From positions 1 to 64,000 of the forward strand of contig UCIV01000011.1 in NCBI GenBank assembly GCA_900472575.1: DNA of 64,000 nt, written 5' to 3'. A program made the position numbers and the translations under genes. The stretch is from Hyphomicrobiales bacterium. Its GTDB lineage: Bacteria; Pseudomonadota; Alphaproteobacteria; Rhizobiales; Rhizobiaceae. Shown here piece after piece: positions 1 through 10,550 of this stretch (position 1 is its first letter; every line of letters begins with the position of its first letter). Below the pieces are notes generated by a model. The model worked only from the letters and a program-made list of their open reading frames with translations, made no database searches and was not told where the DNA came from.

Positions 1-292
1 GGAAACCCGGCGGCGGCGACATGGAGGGTTGGCGATAAGTCGTTTCGCCCGTTTTCCATCAAGCCAAACGAACACCATCCGGCAAGGCAACGGCAGAGGG
101 ACCGGAGTCGCGGATAAAAACTGCCGAACGGGACGCTGAGAGGTGTCACTTACAAACTAACCTACGAGGCAGCTTTCAGCGCCCCGTCCGTTCAATCACT
201 CGTCCTCCTCGGGCGAACGAAGTGAGACCCGAGGATCGCCAAGGGAGTATAGTGTCAATACCGGGGCAGACGTCTTCAGCCCCGGCACAGGC
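1..292. other. Non-coding left edge with two hairpins
   Basis: I see no convincing gene in these 292 bases. Two stem-loops are visible. One spans 206-235 with perfect 8-base arms (tcctcggg / cccgagga). It resembles hairpin repeats I recall from rhizobial intergenic regions. The other spans 261-285 with 7-base arms (ccggggc / gccccgg) and lies just past the mfd stop, so it could help end mfd transcripts. Neither is followed by a clear T-run on the minus strand. A structured RNA in 1-180 cannot be excluded by eye. Confidence 0.4.
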
Positions 293-3200
293 TCACCCCT
301 TCGCCAGCTCCGCAAACTGCGTCATGATCTGCGCCGCAGCCGTCAGGCGCTTGGTTGGCGTCGGCAGGTCGCGGTTGAGGAAGATGCTCTGGTCGGGCCT
401 GATCTTGGCGAGCGAGCCCTGCTTGGCGATATAACCAACGAGATTGGCCGGGTTGGGGAACTGCTTGTCGCGGAAGACGATGACAACGCCCTTCGGACCG
501 GCATCGACCTTCTCGACATTCGCCTTGCGGCAGAGCGTCTTGATATAGACGACCTTAAGCAGGTTCTGCACCTCCGGCGGCATCGGCCCGAACCGATCCA
601 CCATTTCCGCGCCAAAGCCGTCGATTTCCGAAAGCTCCTGCACCTCGCCGAGACGGCGATAGAGGCCCATGCGCAGATGAAGATCCGGCACGTAGTTTTC
701 GGGGATCATCGTGGTGATGCCGACGGAAATCTGCGGCGACCAACCGGTATCGACGATCTCGTCCTCACCCTTCACCTCAGCGACCGCCTCCTCCAGCATC
801 TGCTGGTAAAGCTCGAAACCGACCTCCTTGATATGGCCGGACTGTTCCTCGCCGAGCAGATTGCCCGCGCCGCGAATATCCAGATCGTGGCTCGCCAGCT
901 GGAAGCCCGCGCCAAGCGTGTCGAGCGACTGCAGCACCTTGAGGCGGCGATCCGCCATCTGCGTCAGCGTCTTGTTGACCGGCAGGGTGAACAGCGCAAA
1001 CGCCCTCACCTTCGAGCGTCCGACACGGCCACGCAGCTGGTAGAGCTGCGCCAGACCGAACATGTCGGCGCGGTGGACGATCAGCGTATTGGCCGTCGGC
1101 ACGTCGAGACCGGATTCGACGATCGTCGTCGACAGAAGCACATCATATTTGCCGTCATAGAAGGCATTCATGATGTCCTCCAGCTCGCCCGCCGCCATCT
1201 GGCCATGAGCCACCGCGACCTTGAGCTCCGGTACGTCCGACTGCAGGAAAGCCTGGATATCGGCGAGATCCGCCAAACGCGGGCAGACGTAAAAACTCTG
1301 GCCACCGCGATAATGCTCGCGCATCAGCGTCTCGCGGATCACCAGCGGATCGAACGGCGAGATGAAAGTGCGCACCGCCATGCGGTCGACCGGCGGCGTC
1401 GTGATCAGCGACAGTTCGCGAACACCGGTCATCGCCAGCTGCAGCGTGCGCGGGATCGGCGTGGCCGACAGCGTCAGCACATGCACGTCGGTCTTCAGGT
1501 CCTTCAGCCGTTCCTTGTGCTTCACGCCGAAATGCTGCTCCTCGTCGATGATGAGAAGCGAGAGATTGGCGAACTGGATGCCGGCGCCGAGCAGCGCATG
1601 CGTGCCGACAACGATATCGACCTTGCCCTCGGCAATATCCTTCTTGGTCTGCGCCAGCTCCTTGGCCGAGACGAGGCGGGACGCCTGCGCGATCCTGATC
1701 GGCAGGCCACGGAACCGCTCGGAGAATGTCCTGAAATGCTGACGCGACAGAAGCGTGGTCGGCACGACGACCGCCACCTGTGCCCCGTTCATCGCGGCGA
1801 AGAAGGCCGCACGCAGCGCCACTTCCGTCTTGCCGAAGCCGACATCGCCGCAAACAAGGCGATCCATCGGACGCCCGGCGGCGAGATCTTCGCGCACCGA
1901 TTCGATGGCGTTTTCCTGGTCTTCCGTCTCGTCATACGGGAAACGGGCGGCGAACTCGTCATAGAGCCCTTCCGGCGTCGCCAGAACCGGCGCCTTGCGC
2001 ACCATGCGGGTCGCAGCGATGCGGATAAGATCGCCTGCCATGTCGAGCAGGCGTTTCTTCAGCTTCGCCTTGCGGGCCTGCCATGCACCACCGCCGAGCC
2101 GGTCGAGATTGGCTTCCGCCGCATCCGAACCGTAGCGCGACAGAAGATCGATATTTTCGACCGGCAGGAACAGCTTCGCCTGATCGGCATAATGTAGCTC
2201 AAGGCAGGCGCGCGGCGCACCGGCCGCCTCTATCGTGATCAGCCCGACAAACTTGCCGATACCATGTTCGGCATGAACGACCAGCGAGCCTTCGTCGAGA
2301 CCCGCCACCTCGGTAAGAAAATCCGCTCCGCGCTTACGCCGCTTGCCGCGACGAACCATTCGGTCGCCCAGAATATCCTGTTCGCCGATGACGGCGATAT
2401 TGCCCGTCTCGAAACCGGATTCTAGGCTCATCACCGCCGATGCCGCCTCGCCCTTGTCCAGCTTTTCGAGATCGGCAAGCTTTTCGATCGGCTTGATCCG
2501 CTTCAGCCCGCGCTCGTCGAGCACCTGCAGAAGGCGGTCGAGCGAACCCACCGACCAACCGGTGACGAGAACCTTCGTGCCTTCGGCCCGCTTGTCGGCG
2601 ATATGCTTGACGACGAGATCGAAGACATTCACCCGCTCATCGCGATCCTGCGTCTCGGAGCTGGCTTCCGCCTGGCTTTTCGCCCAGCGCGGACCGGTAT
2701 GCGCATCGAGTGTCACCACCGGGCGACCCGACGCATCCATCTCGTTGAACGGCGTCAGGCGAAGCGCTGCAACCTCGTCCAGAGCCGAGGCAAACGCCTT
2801 GCCGTCGAGATAAAGCTGGCCGGGCGAAACCGGCTTGTAGGGCGTCGAATGGGCGGCCGCCCCTTTGCCCTGAGATCCCTGATCACGGCGAGCCTCAAAG
2901 TAGTCGATGACCAGCTTCGAACGTTCCGCCGCCGCCTCACGCGCCGTGTGATCGGTGACGATCCGAAAACCTGCGAGATAATCAAAAGCCGTTTCCAGCT
3001 TTTCGTAAAACAGTGGCAGCCAATGCTCCATGCCGGCATAACGACGGCCTTCGGAAACGGCCTGATAAAGCGCATCGTCGCGGGTGGCCGCACCGAACAG
3101 TGACAGATAATTGGTGCGAAACCGGCTGATTGTATCAGGTGTCAGCGTCACTTCGCTCATCGGGTTGAGATCGAGCGAGCGCGCCTGCCCCGTCGTGCGC

Positions 3201-3811
3201 TGGCTTGCCGGATCGAACGAGCGGATGCTTTCCAGCGTATCGCCGAAGAAATCGAGCCGCACCGGCTCTTCCGTTCCCGGCACGAAGACGTCGAGAATGC
3301 CGCCGCGCACCGCAAATTCACCGACTTCACGCACGGTCGACACGCGGTCGAAACCATTACGCTCAAGACGAGCGGCAATATCGTCCATGCGGATCTGGTT
3401 GCCGGGTTTTGCCGAAAACGCCAGGCTCTCGATGATTTCCGCCGGCGCGATCTTCTGTAGCATCGCATTGACGGTGACGAGCACGATCGCCGGATGCGGC
3501 TTCTTCGCGTGCGCAATCAGACCCGACAGCGCCGCCAGTCTCCGCGCAGAGACATCGGCGCTAGGAGAAACGCGGTCGTAAGGCAGGCAGTCCCAGGCCG
3601 GCAGGGTCAGGACGGGAATTTCCGGCGCGACGAAGGAGAGCATCTGCTCCAGATCCGGCATGCGCTGACCATCGGACAGCACATAGGCCACCGACTGGCC
3701 CGAACGCGCAAGCTCCGCCAGCACCATCGGCTCCATGCCGGGCGGCACATTGCCGACCGTCAGCGGCTGGGAAGCGGCCGCGATCTTCTTCGCATCAAAA
3801 CCGGAAATCAT
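293..3811 (-). CDS. mfd: Transcription-repair coupling factor Mfd
   Basis: Mfd is a DNA translocase that removes RNA polymerase stalled at lesions and recruits UvrA for nucleotide excision repair. The 1172-residue product has the usual length and order: UvrB-like N-terminal region, polymerase-interaction domain, RecG-like helicase core and C-terminal TRCF domain. The core shows Walker A GDVGFGKTEVA, a DEEQ box (DEEQHFGVKHKE), LSATPIPRTL and QLRGRVGRS. The frame stays open upstream to 4069, but that extension overlaps sdhE in another frame and has no Mfd-like sequence. I therefore start at the ATG at 3811, which overlaps the sdhE stop as ATGA and suggests translational coupling. Confidence 0.96.
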   Translation of the reverse strand: MISGFDAKKIAAASQPLTVGNVPPGMEPMVLAELARSGQSVAYVLSDGQRMPDLEQMLSFVAPEIPVLTLPAWDCLPYDRVSPSADVSARRLAALSGLIAHAKKPHPAIVLVTVNAMLQKIAPAEIIESLAFSAKPGNQIRMDDIAARLERNGFDRVSTVREVGEFAVRGGILDVFVPGTEEPVRLDFFGDTLESIRSFDPASQRTTGQARSLDLNPMSEVTLTPDTISRFRTNYLSLFGAATRDDALYQAVSEGRRYAGMEHWLPLFYEKLETAFDYLAGFRIVTDHTAREAAAERSKLVIDYFEARRDQGSQGKGAAAHSTPYKPVSPGQLYLDGKAFASALDEVAALRLTPFNEMDASGRPVVTLDAHTGPRWAKSQAEASSETQDRDERVNVFDLVVKHIADKRAEGTKVLVTGWSVGSLDRLLQVLDERGLKRIKPIEKLADLEKLDKGEAASAVMSLESGFETGNIAVIGEQDILGDRMVRRGKRRKRGADFLTEVAGLDEGSLVVHAEHGIGKFVGLITIEAAGAPRACLELHYADQAKLFLPVENIDLLSRYGSDAAEANLDRLGGGAWQARKAKLKKRLLDMAGDLIRIAATRMVRKAPVLATPEGLYDEFAARFPYDETEDQENAIESVREDLAAGRPMDRLVCGDVGFGKTEVALRAAFFAAMNGAQVAVVVPTTLLSRQHFRTFSERFRGLPIRIAQASRLVSAKELAQTKKDIAEGKVDIVVGTHALLGAGIQFANLSLLIIDEEQHFGVKHKERLKDLKTDVHVLTLSATPIPRTLQLAMTGVRELSLITTPPVDRMAVRTFISPFDPLVIRETLMREHYRGGQSFYVCPRLADLADIQAFLQSDVPELKVAVAHGQMAAGELEDIMNAFYDGKYDVLLSTTIVESGLDVPTANTLIVHRADMFGLAQLYQLRGRVGRSKVRAFALFTLPVNKTLTQMADRRLKVLQSLDTLGAGFQLASHDLDIRGAGNLLGEEQSGHIKEVGFELYQQMLEEAVAEVKGEDEIVDTGWSPQISVGITTMIPENYVPDLHLRMGLYRRLGEVQELSEIDGFGAEMVDRFGPMPPEVQNLLKVVYIKTLCRKANVEKVDAGPKGVVIVFRDKQFPNPANLVGYIAKQGSLAKIRPDQSIFLNRDLPTPTKRLTAAAQIMTQFAELAKG

Positions 3812-4131
3812 TGGCCGAGTTTCTCTTTCAGCGACTCTTTCGTGACAGGATCGAAATCCGGCTTGTAGGCTGCGACACGCGCAAACAGCGGCGTGTTGCG
3901 ATCTTCGGGAAGAACCATAGCCCCGGTGATCCAGGCATGCAGGTCGTGATCGTCCTCGCCCATGATCTGTTCGAACTCGTCGAGTTCCGTGTCCGAAAGC
4001 TTGGCTATCTCCGCCTCGGCAAACGAGCCGAAAACGAGATCCATCTCGCGAATACCGCGATGCCAGCAACGATAGAGAATACGCCTGCGGCGCGGGTCGA
4101 GGTCGGCGCTCGTGCGTGCCAATCCAGTCAT
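3808..4131 (-). CDS. sdhE: Succinate dehydrogenase assembly factor SdhE family
   Basis: This 107-residue acidic, helical protein belongs to the SdhE/SDH5 (formerly DUF339, YgfY) family. These proteins promote covalent attachment of FAD to the flavoprotein subunit of succinate dehydrogenase and related enzymes in the cytoplasm. The signature is the R-R-x-L-Y-R-C-W-H-R-G-x-R-E-M-D stretch around residues 14-30, containing the RGxxE motif seen in the family. The start at 4131 (MTGLART) is preferred to an in-frame ATG 36 bases upstream because homologues begin close to the RRxL helix. It is the first gene of a pair with mfd, overlapping it by four bases. Confidence 0.9.
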   Translation of the reverse strand: MTGLARTSADLDPRRRRILYRCWHRGIREMDLVFGSFAEAEIAKLSDTELDEFEQIMGEDDHDLHAWITGAMVLPEDRNTPLFARVAAYKPDFDPVTKESLKEKLGQ

Positions 4132-4221
4132 GTGCAAATCCCTGTTTTGCGGTTCATATAGGATCAAAATGCGCGCGCGTCACCTTGCCAAATGGCCAAA
4201 ACTTGCCCCATTTAACCGCCC

Positions 4222-6327
4222 ATGCGCCCAGCCATACTCGATCCCCTCTTTGCTTCCGCCTCGTCGCTGCCCGGTGTCGGGCCGAAGATCGCTGACCTGA
4301 TCGCCAAAGTGACGGGCCGCGAGGACGCCGAAGACTGCCGTGTCGTCGACCTTCTTTTCCACGCACCCTTCTCGCTGATCGACCGGCGCAACCGCCCCGG
4401 CATCGCGCTAGCGCCTCAGGGAACGATTGTCACCATCGAGGGACGTGTCGACCGTCACCAACCGCCGGCGCGCGGCACCAACCAGCCCTACCGCGTGTTT
4501 CTTCACGACGATACCGGCGAACTGGCGCTGACCTTCTTCCGCGCCAAGGGCGACTGGCTGTCGAAATCATTGCCGGTAGATGAGCAGGTCATGGTCAGCG
4601 GCAAGGTCGACTGGTTCAACGGCCGGGCCTCGATGGTCCATCCGGATTTCATGGTAAAAGTCTCCGAAGCGCAGAACCTGGCTCTGGTCGAGCCGGTCTA
4701 TCCGCTGACCGCCGGCCTGTCGCCGAAGACATTGCGCAAGGTCATCGAAGGCGCCGTCGAGCGCCTGCCGGCCTTCCCGGAATGGGCCGATGCGCCACTG
4801 ACGCAAAAACAGAATTTTCCGGATGTCGCAGATGCCTTCCGCAACCTGCATCACCCGGAGGACGAAAAGGACATAGACCCCAACGCCCCGGCCCGTCGGC
4901 GTCTGGCCTATGACGAATTCCTCGCCGGACAGGTCTCGCTCGCTCTGGTGCGCCAGAAGATACGCAAGGTGCCGGGCCAACCGATCCGCGTTAAGGGCGA
5001 TCTCGCCGCAAAAATCGTCCACGCCCTGCCCTTCTCGCTGACCCCGAGCCAGAAGGCGGCGGTCGACGACATCATCAGGGATATGGCCGGCGAAGACCGG
5101 ATGCTGCGCCTGCTGCAGGGCGATGTCGGCGCCGGCAAGACACTGGTGGCGCTTCTTTCCATGGCGGCCGCCATCGAGGCCGGCGGTCAGGCCGTGTTGA
5201 TGGCCCCGACCGAAATCCTCGCCCGCCAGCATTTTGCCACCATCTCGAAACTCGCAGGCGCCGCCGGTGTCACCGTCGAACTTCTGACCGGCCGCACCAA
5301 GGGCCGCGAGCGCGACGCGATCGTCGAACGCATAGCATCGGGTGAAGCACAGATCGTCATCGGCACCCATGCGCTGTTTCAGGATACGGTGAGCTACGCC
5401 AACCTGATGATGGCGGTTGTCGACGAACAGCATCGTTTCGGCGTCCACCAGCGCCTGCGCCTGACGGCCAAGGGCATCTCTCCACATATGCTGGTGATGA
5501 CCGCAACGCCGATCCCGCGAACCCTGGTGCTTGCCGCCTTTGGCGATATGGACGTATCGAAACTCACCGAAAAGCCCGCCGGCCGCAAACCGATCCAGAC
5601 CGTCACCGTCCCAACCGAGCGCATCAGCAACATCGTTAGCCGACTAAAAGGCGCCGTTGCCGAGGGCAAGAAGGCCTATTGGATCTGCCCGCTGGTCGAA
5701 GAATCCGACGTCTCCGAACTGATGTCGGCGGAAGAACGTCACGCAGTCCTTGCCCGAGAACTCGGCGCGAAAAATGTCGGCCTCGTGCATGGCCGCATGG
5801 CGGGTCCGGAAAAGGACGCGGTGATGGCCGCCTTCAAGAATGGCGACATCCGCATGCTGGTCGCCACCACAGTCGTCGAAGTCGGCGTCGACGTGCCGGA
5901 TGCAACGATCATGGTGATCGAACATGCAGAACGTTTCGGCCTTGCCCAGTTGCATCAGCTGCGCGGCCGTGTGGGTCGTGGCGACGAGGCGTCAACCTGC
6001 ATTCTGCTCTACAAGGGACCATTAAGCGAAACCGGCCATGCCCGCCTGTCGATCCTGCGCGACAGCGAGGACGGGTTCCTGATCGCCGAGGAGGACCTGA
6101 AACTGCGCGGCGAAGGTGAGCTTCTCGGCACCCGCCAGTCCGGCACGCCGGGTTTCCGCATTGCCAGCCTGGCGGCTCATGCCGATCTTCTGGAAATCGC
6201 CCGCAAGGACGCGACCTATCTGCTCGATCGCGACCCGGACCTGACCAGCGAACGCGGTGAGGCCGTGCGGGTGCTGCTATATCTGCACCGTCGCGACGAG
6301 GCGATCAGGTTTCTGCGGGCGGGATAA
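4222..6327 (+). CDS. recG: ATP-dependent DNA helicase RecG
   Basis: RecG is a branch-migration helicase that remodels stalled replication forks and Holliday junctions. The 701-residue product has the expected order: a wedge/OB-fold region (about 60-160) that grips the fork, then two helicase domains. Visible motifs are Walker A GDVGAGKTLVA, the DEQH box in VVDEQHRFGVHQR, MTATPIPRTL, and motif VI in QLRGRVGRGDE. It is divergent from sdhE-mfd across about 90 bases, so the three repair-linked or neighbouring genes share one intergenic promoter region. The 3' end overlaps the convergent DUF502 gene by 23 bases. Confidence 0.96.
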   Translation: MRPAILDPLFASASSLPGVGPKIADLIAKVTGREDAEDCRVVDLLFHAPFSLIDRRNRPGIALAPQGTIVTIEGRVDRHQPPARGTNQPYRVFLHDDTGELALTFFRAKGDWLSKSLPVDEQVMVSGKVDWFNGRASMVHPDFMVKVSEAQNLALVEPVYPLTAGLSPKTLRKVIEGAVERLPAFPEWADAPLTQKQNFPDVADAFRNLHHPEDEKDIDPNAPARRRLAYDEFLAGQVSLALVRQKIRKVPGQPIRVKGDLAAKIVHALPFSLTPSQKAAVDDIIRDMAGEDRMLRLLQGDVGAGKTLVALLSMAAAIEAGGQAVLMAPTEILARQHFATISKLAGAAGVTVELLTGRTKGRERDAIVERIASGEAQIVIGTHALFQDTVSYANLMMAVVDEQHRFGVHQRLRLTAKGISPHMLVMTATPIPRTLVLAAFGDMDVSKLTEKPAGRKPIQTVTVPTERISNIVSRLKGAVAEGKKAYWICPLVEESDVSELMSAEERHAVLARELGAKNVGLVHGRMAGPEKDAVMAAFKNGDIRMLVATTVVEVGVDVPDATIMVIEHAERFGLAQLHQLRGRVGRGDEASTCILLYKGPLSETGHARLSILRDSEDGFLIAEEDLKLRGEGELLGTRQSGTPGFRIASLAAHADLLEIARKDATYLLDRDPDLTSERGEAVRVLLYLHRRDEAIRFLRAG

Positions 6328-7054
6328 CGGTGGTTTCTTCGCCACCCTTGCGGCGCGCCTTTGCTGCCTTCTTGCGCGGCGCAGGCAATGCCGGAACCAC
6401 AGCTCCACCCGGATTATAATCCGGCGCGATCAGGCCGCCGGAAATCAGCAGCTTGGCGCCCTCTTCCGGCGTCATGTCGAGCATGACGATCTTGCTTTTC
6501 GGCACGAACATGAGGAAGCCTGCGGTCGGAACCGGGGTTGGCGGCATGAACACCGCGACCATCTCTTCGCCATTCTCGTTCAGTTTCGCCGCGATTTCAC
6601 CTTGTGCGTCGCCCGCGATGAACACCAGCGCCCACATGCCGGGGCTTGGAAACTCGATCAGTCCGCATTTCTTGAACGAGGTGGACTGTTCGCGCAGGAC
6701 GGTCTCGAAGATCTGCTTGATGCTTTTGTAGACACTGCGGATCAGCGGCATTCGCTGCAGGATCGACTCGCCGAAATTGACGATCGAGCGGCCGATCAGG
6801 TTCTTGCCGAGAAAACCGACAATGGTGATGAACAGGACTGCGATGAGCAGTCCGGTGCCGGGGATCGTCACGTCGAAATAATATTGCGGATTGTAGCGCT
6901 GCGGCAGATAGGGCGTCACCCAGCTGTCGGCCCAGTCGATGAAGGTGAAGGTCAGCCAGACGGTGATGGCAAGCGGCGCGCAGATGATCAGACCGGTGAG
7001 GAAATTATTCCTGAGCCGACCCGCCATGGAAATGCGCTCGGGGCTTTCACTCAT
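6305..7054 (-). CDS. DUF502 family inner-membrane protein
   Basis: This 249-residue protein is a DUF502 member, a widespread bacterial membrane family of unknown function. Two hydrophobic segments lie at about 17-38 and 67-88. A soluble domain follows, with the family landmarks IPGTGLL, GRSIVNFGESIL and the RMPLIRSVYKSIKQ segment. The C-terminus is rich in Pro, Ala and Lys. The ATG at 7054 follows a good AGGAAG ribosome site. It is convergent with recG, with 23 bases shared at the 3' ends. Its position between recG and glmS is, as I recall, a common rhizobial arrangement. No function can be assigned. Confidence 0.85.
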   Translation of the reverse strand: MSESPERISMAGRLRNNFLTGLIICAPLAITVWLTFTFIDWADSWVTPYLPQRYNPQYYFDVTIPGTGLLIAVLFITIVGFLGKNLIGRSIVNFGESILQRMPLIRSVYKSIKQIFETVLREQSTSFKKCGLIEFPSPGMWALVFIAGDAQGEIAAKLNENGEEMVAVFMPPTPVPTAGFLMFVPKSKIVMLDMTPEEGAKLLISGGLIAPDYNPGGAVVPALPAPRKKAAKARRKGGEETTVIPPAET

Positions 7055-7168
7055 CTGATCTTCCTAGGAAATTTCGGCCCGAATCACGATTGGGCATTGC
7101 CGCATTCTTGTGATGCGACAATGCAGGATGGTTTGCTGCGATGCAAGGAAACCCTTAAACCGCCGACA

Positions 7169-8995
7169 TCACTCAACTGTGACGGACTTGGCAAGGTTCC
7201 TCGGCTGGTCCACATCGGTGCCCATGAACACGGCGGTGTGATAGGCCAGAAGCTGGATCGGCAGCGAGAAGATCATCGGTGCGATGATTTCGTCGACATT
7301 CGGCAGCGTGATCGTCGCCATGGTTTCGAGCTTGGAGGCAGCGGCTCCCTTTTCATCGGTTATGAAGATGATCTTGCCGCCGCGGGCCGCCACTTCCTGC
7401 ATGTTCGATACGGTCTTTTCGAAGAACCGGTCATGCGGGGCGATAACGATCACCGGCATGTGCTCGTCGATCAGCGCGATCGGCCCATGCTTCAACTCAC
7501 CGGCCGCATAACCTTCAGCGTGGATGTAGGAGATTTCCTTGAGCTTCAGCGCGCCTTCCATGGCAAGCGGGAAGCTGGTGCCACGGCCAAGATAAAGCAC
7601 GTCCTTGAAACGCGACAGATCGCGCGACAAAGTTTCAATCACCGGCTGTATCTCGTTCAGCACCTTGCTCATGATCCGCGGCATCTCCGCGAGATGTTTG
7701 ACCATCGCTTTTTCTTCGGCCTCGGAAACCGTGCCCCGTGCACGACCGGCGGCAATTGATAGGCTGGCGAGCACGGCCAGCTGGCAGGTAAATGCCTTGG
7801 TCGAGGCTACGCCGATTTCGGGGCCTGCGAGGATCGGGAAGATCGCATCGGATTCCCGCGCAATCGTCGATTCGCGGACATTGACGATCGCGCCGATCTT
7901 CAGCCCCTCATCTTTGCAATAGCGCAGCGAGGCAAGCGTGTCGGCGGTTTCACCCGACTGCGAGATGAAAAGTGCTGCCTGTGTCGGCGACAGCGGCAGT
8001 TCGCGGTAGCGGAATTCGGATGCGACATCGATTTCGACCGGCAGGCGCGCATACCGCTCGAACCAGTATTTGCCGACGAGACCGGCAAGATAGGCCGTGC
8101 CGCAAGCGGAAATGGCGAGGCCCGAGAGCTTGGAGAAATCGATCGACTTGTCGGTCGCCTTCACCGTATGGCTGGCGAAATCGATGTAATGGCTGAGCGC
8201 ATGGGAGATGATCTCCGGCTGCTCGTAGATTTCCTTCTCCATGAAATGCCGGTGATTGCCCTTGTCGACCATGAAGGCGGTCGCCTGGGAAATCTGGCTC
8301 TTGCGCGTAACCGGCTTGCCCTCATAATCCATCACCTCGAGACCCTTGTGGCTGATGATGGCGCAGTCGCCATCCACCAGATAGGTGATCTCGTTGGTGA
8401 ACGGCGACAGCGCAATCGCGTCCGAGCCAAGGAACATCTCGCCCTTGCCGTGGCCGATGGCGAGCGGCGGCCCGAAACGGGCGGAGAGAATCGTGCCCGG
8501 ATCATCCTGGAACATCACCACCAGCGCGTAGGCGCCGGAAACGCGGTTCAGCATGGCAAGCATCGCCTCGCGATGGGTCTTGCCTTCGCGCGTGTATTTG
8601 GCGAGCAGATGGGCGACGACTTCCGTATCCGTCTGGCTGGTAAAAACCGCGCCGTCAGCAATCAGCTCGTCCTTCAGTTCGGAAAAGTTCTCGATAATGC
8701 CGTTATGAACGACCGCCACACCATCGACGAAATGCGGGTGGGCATTGGTCTCGTTCGGCACGCCATGGGTCGCCCAGCGCGTGTGTGCTATACCGATTGT
8801 GCCCGGTAGTGGTTCGCCATCGAGCTTCTTTTCCAGATTGAACAGCTTGCCTTCCGCGCGACGACGGTCGAGCCTGCCCTCATGGATCGTCGCAACACCG
8901 GCGGAATCATAACCGCGATATTCAAGCCTGCGCAGCGCATCTACCAGACGCGCAGCCACCGGCTCTCGACCAACGATCCCAACAATTCCGCACAT
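7169..8995 (-). CDS. glmS: Glutamine-fructose-6-phosphate aminotransferase GlmS
   Basis: GlmS converts fructose-6-phosphate and glutamine to glucosamine-6-phosphate, the entry step to UDP-GlcNAc for peptidoglycan and lipid A. The 608-residue protein starts MCGIVGIVG, so Cys2 becomes the N-terminal nucleophile of the class II glutaminase domain (about 1-235). Two SIS domains follow, with ISQSGETADT and the C-terminal DQPRNLAKSVTVE tail typical of the family. The frame extends 26 codons upstream of this ATG, but the catalytic Cys must be at the N-terminus, which fixes the start at 8995. It lies 110 bases downstream of glmU on the same strand, so the two pathway genes may be co-transcribed. No glmS ribozyme is evident. 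Confidence 0.96.
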   Translation of the reverse strand: MCGIVGIVGREPVAARLVDALRRLEYRGYDSAGVATIHEGRLDRRRAEGKLFNLEKKLDGEPLPGTIGIAHTRWATHGVPNETNAHPHFVDGVAVVHNGIIENFSELKDELIADGAVFTSQTDTEVVAHLLAKYTREGKTHREAMLAMLNRVSGAYALVVMFQDDPGTILSARFGPPLAIGHGKGEMFLGSDAIALSPFTNEITYLVDGDCAIISHKGLEVMDYEGKPVTRKSQISQATAFMVDKGNHRHFMEKEIYEQPEIISHALSHYIDFASHTVKATDKSIDFSKLSGLAISACGTAYLAGLVGKYWFERYARLPVEIDVASEFRYRELPLSPTQAALFISQSGETADTLASLRYCKDEGLKIGAIVNVRESTIARESDAIFPILAGPEIGVASTKAFTCQLAVLASLSIAAGRARGTVSEAEEKAMVKHLAEMPRIMSKVLNEIQPVIETLSRDLSRFKDVLYLGRGTSFPLAMEGALKLKEISYIHAEGYAAGELKHGPIALIDEHMPVIVIAPHDRFFEKTVSNMQEVAARGGKIIFITDEKGAAASKLETMATITLPNVDEIIAPMIFSLPIQLLAYHTAVFMGTDVDQPRNLAKSVTVE

Positions 8996-9105
8996 GCAAA
9001 AAACCTTTCGATAAATCAGCTGGACGCAAGTCCTAGACGATTGCTGCACTTGCGCAATCGCCGCATTCGTCACTTTCGGTATCGGCGCGTAACGCGCCGC
9101 AATCT

Positions 9106-10467
9106 CTATTTTGCAGGCTTCCTGGCAGCCTTTATCGCCAGCGCCCGTTCACGAATCAGCTTTGCCCGCTCAGGCTTCACTTCTTGCCTAGCTCGCCCCA
9201 ATGCCAAAGCATCGGCCGGCACATTTTCCGTGATTACACTGCCCGACGCGACATAGGCGCCGTCGCCAATCGAAACCGGTGCCACAAGCGACGAATTGGA
9301 ACCGACAAAACTGTTTGCGCCGATTACCGTCTGGTGCTTGTTCACGCCGTCATAATTGCAGGTGATCGTGCCCGCGCCGATATTGGCATGCGCACCGACC
9401 ACTGCATCACCGATATAGGTCAGATGGTTGACCTTCGCGCCCTCGCTGATCTTGCCGTTTTTTACCTCGCAGAAATTGCCAACCTTGGAACCTTCGGCCA
9501 GGTCAGCGCCCGGACGAAGCCGCGCAAATGGGCCGACGGTTGCGCCGGCGCTCACATGGGCACCCTCGATATGCGAGAAGGCATGGATGACCGCGCCGCC
9601 ATCGATCGTCACGCCCGGACCAAACACCACATTCGGCTCGATCAGCGCGTCCTGGCCGATCTCGGTATCAAACGAGAGGAACACGGTTTCCGGTGCGATC
9701 ATCGAAACGCCCGACACCATCAGTTGGTGGCGACGACGCTCCTGCCAGAGCTTTTCGATGACGGCGAGTTCGGCGCGGTTGTTGCAGCCGGTCAGTTCCG
9801 TTTCCGGCGCATCGACCGCGACCACCTTGCCGCCTTCGGCGCGGGCAATCTCGACGAGGTCGGTGAGGTAATATTCGCCCTTGGCATTGCTGTTACCGAT
9901 CTTGTCGAGCAGCGCGAGCGCCTTCTTCCCATTGATCGCCATCAGCCCGCTATTGCACCAGGTGACCTTGCGCTCTTCGTCGGTAGCATCCTTTTCTTCG
10001 CGGATGGCGACGAGTTCGCCGTTCTCGACCAGCAACCGGCCGTAGCCGAAAGGCTTGTCGGTATGAAAACCGATGACGACAACATCGGCGCCCTCGGCCA
10101 GTTTTTCACGCGCGGCAGCAAAGGGAGCGGCCGTGATCAGCGGCACGTCTCCATAGGCGACGAGAACATCGTCGAAACCTCCGGCAATCGCCTCACGGGC
10201 AGCAAGCACTGCATGGCCTGTCCCGAGTCGCTCTGTCTGCAGAAAGCTCTTCACCGAAATCCCGTCGAGCGATCCGGCCTTGGCGACCTTTTCGGCATCG
10301 CGGCCCACCACCAGCGCCGCGTCGGTCATTCCCGCAGAAGCCACCGCCGCCATAACATGCGCGATCATCGGGCGGTTTGCGACCGGATGCAGCACTTTCG
10401 ACATCGACGACTTCATCCGCGTGCTGTCGCCCGCAGCGAGAATGACGGCAAGGCAGGAACGGCTCAT
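9106..10467 (-). CDS. glmU: Bifunctional UDP-GlcNAc pyrophosphorylase / GlcN-1-P acetyltransferase
   Basis: GlmU carries out the last two steps to UDP-N-acetylglucosamine: acetylation of glucosamine-1-phosphate, then uridylation. The N-terminal nucleotidyltransferase half (about 1-230) opens with the LAAGDSTRM loop and has Lys in SKVLHPV. The C-terminal half is a left-handed beta-helix of hexapeptide repeats, with the acetyltransferase residues in the [11 protein letters not shown] and [10 protein letters not shown] segments. Length (453 residues) is normal. The start at 10467 follows an AAGGAG ribosome site. It is upstream of glmS on the same strand, which fits a shared UDP-GlcNAc supply function. 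Confidence 0.96.
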   Translation of the reverse strand: MSRSCLAVILAAGDSTRMKSSMSKVLHPVANRPMIAHVMAAVASAGMTDAALVVGRDAEKVAKAGSLDGISVKSFLQTERLGTGHAVLAAREAIAGGFDDVLVAYGDVPLITAAPFAAAREKLAEGADVVVIGFHTDKPFGYGRLLVENGELVAIREEKDATDEERKVTWCNSGLMAINGKKALALLDKIGNSNAKGEYYLTDLVEIARAEGGKVVAVDAPETELTGCNNRAELAVIEKLWQERRRHQLMVSGVSMIAPETVFLSFDTEIGQDALIEPNVVFGPGVTIDGGAVIHAFSHIEGAHVSAGATVGPFARLRPGADLAEGSKVGNFCEVKNGKISEGAKVNHLTYIGDAVVGAHANIGAGTITCNYDGVNKHQTVIGANSFVGSNSSLVAPVSIGDGAYVASGSVITENVPADALALGRARQEVKPERAKLIRERALAIKAARKPAK

Positions 10468-10550
10468 TTAGGGAATCTCCTTCGGCATTTGCTCGCTGTT
10501 TAGCAGCAACAATCTTGCAGGGCGATAAACGGCTTGTGTCTCAACGACAT

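Noticed and set aside
677..2197. 506-residue plus-strand frame inside mfd
   Set aside because: Antisense shadow caused by GC-rich codon bias; the Arg/His-rich translation has no domain.
3812..4069. N-terminal extension of Mfd
   Set aside because: It lies wholly inside sdhE in another frame, has no Mfd-like sequence, and the ATGA overlap gives a natural start at 3811.
9184..10503. 439-residue plus-strand frame inside glmU
   Set aside because: Antisense shadow of a well-supported gene.
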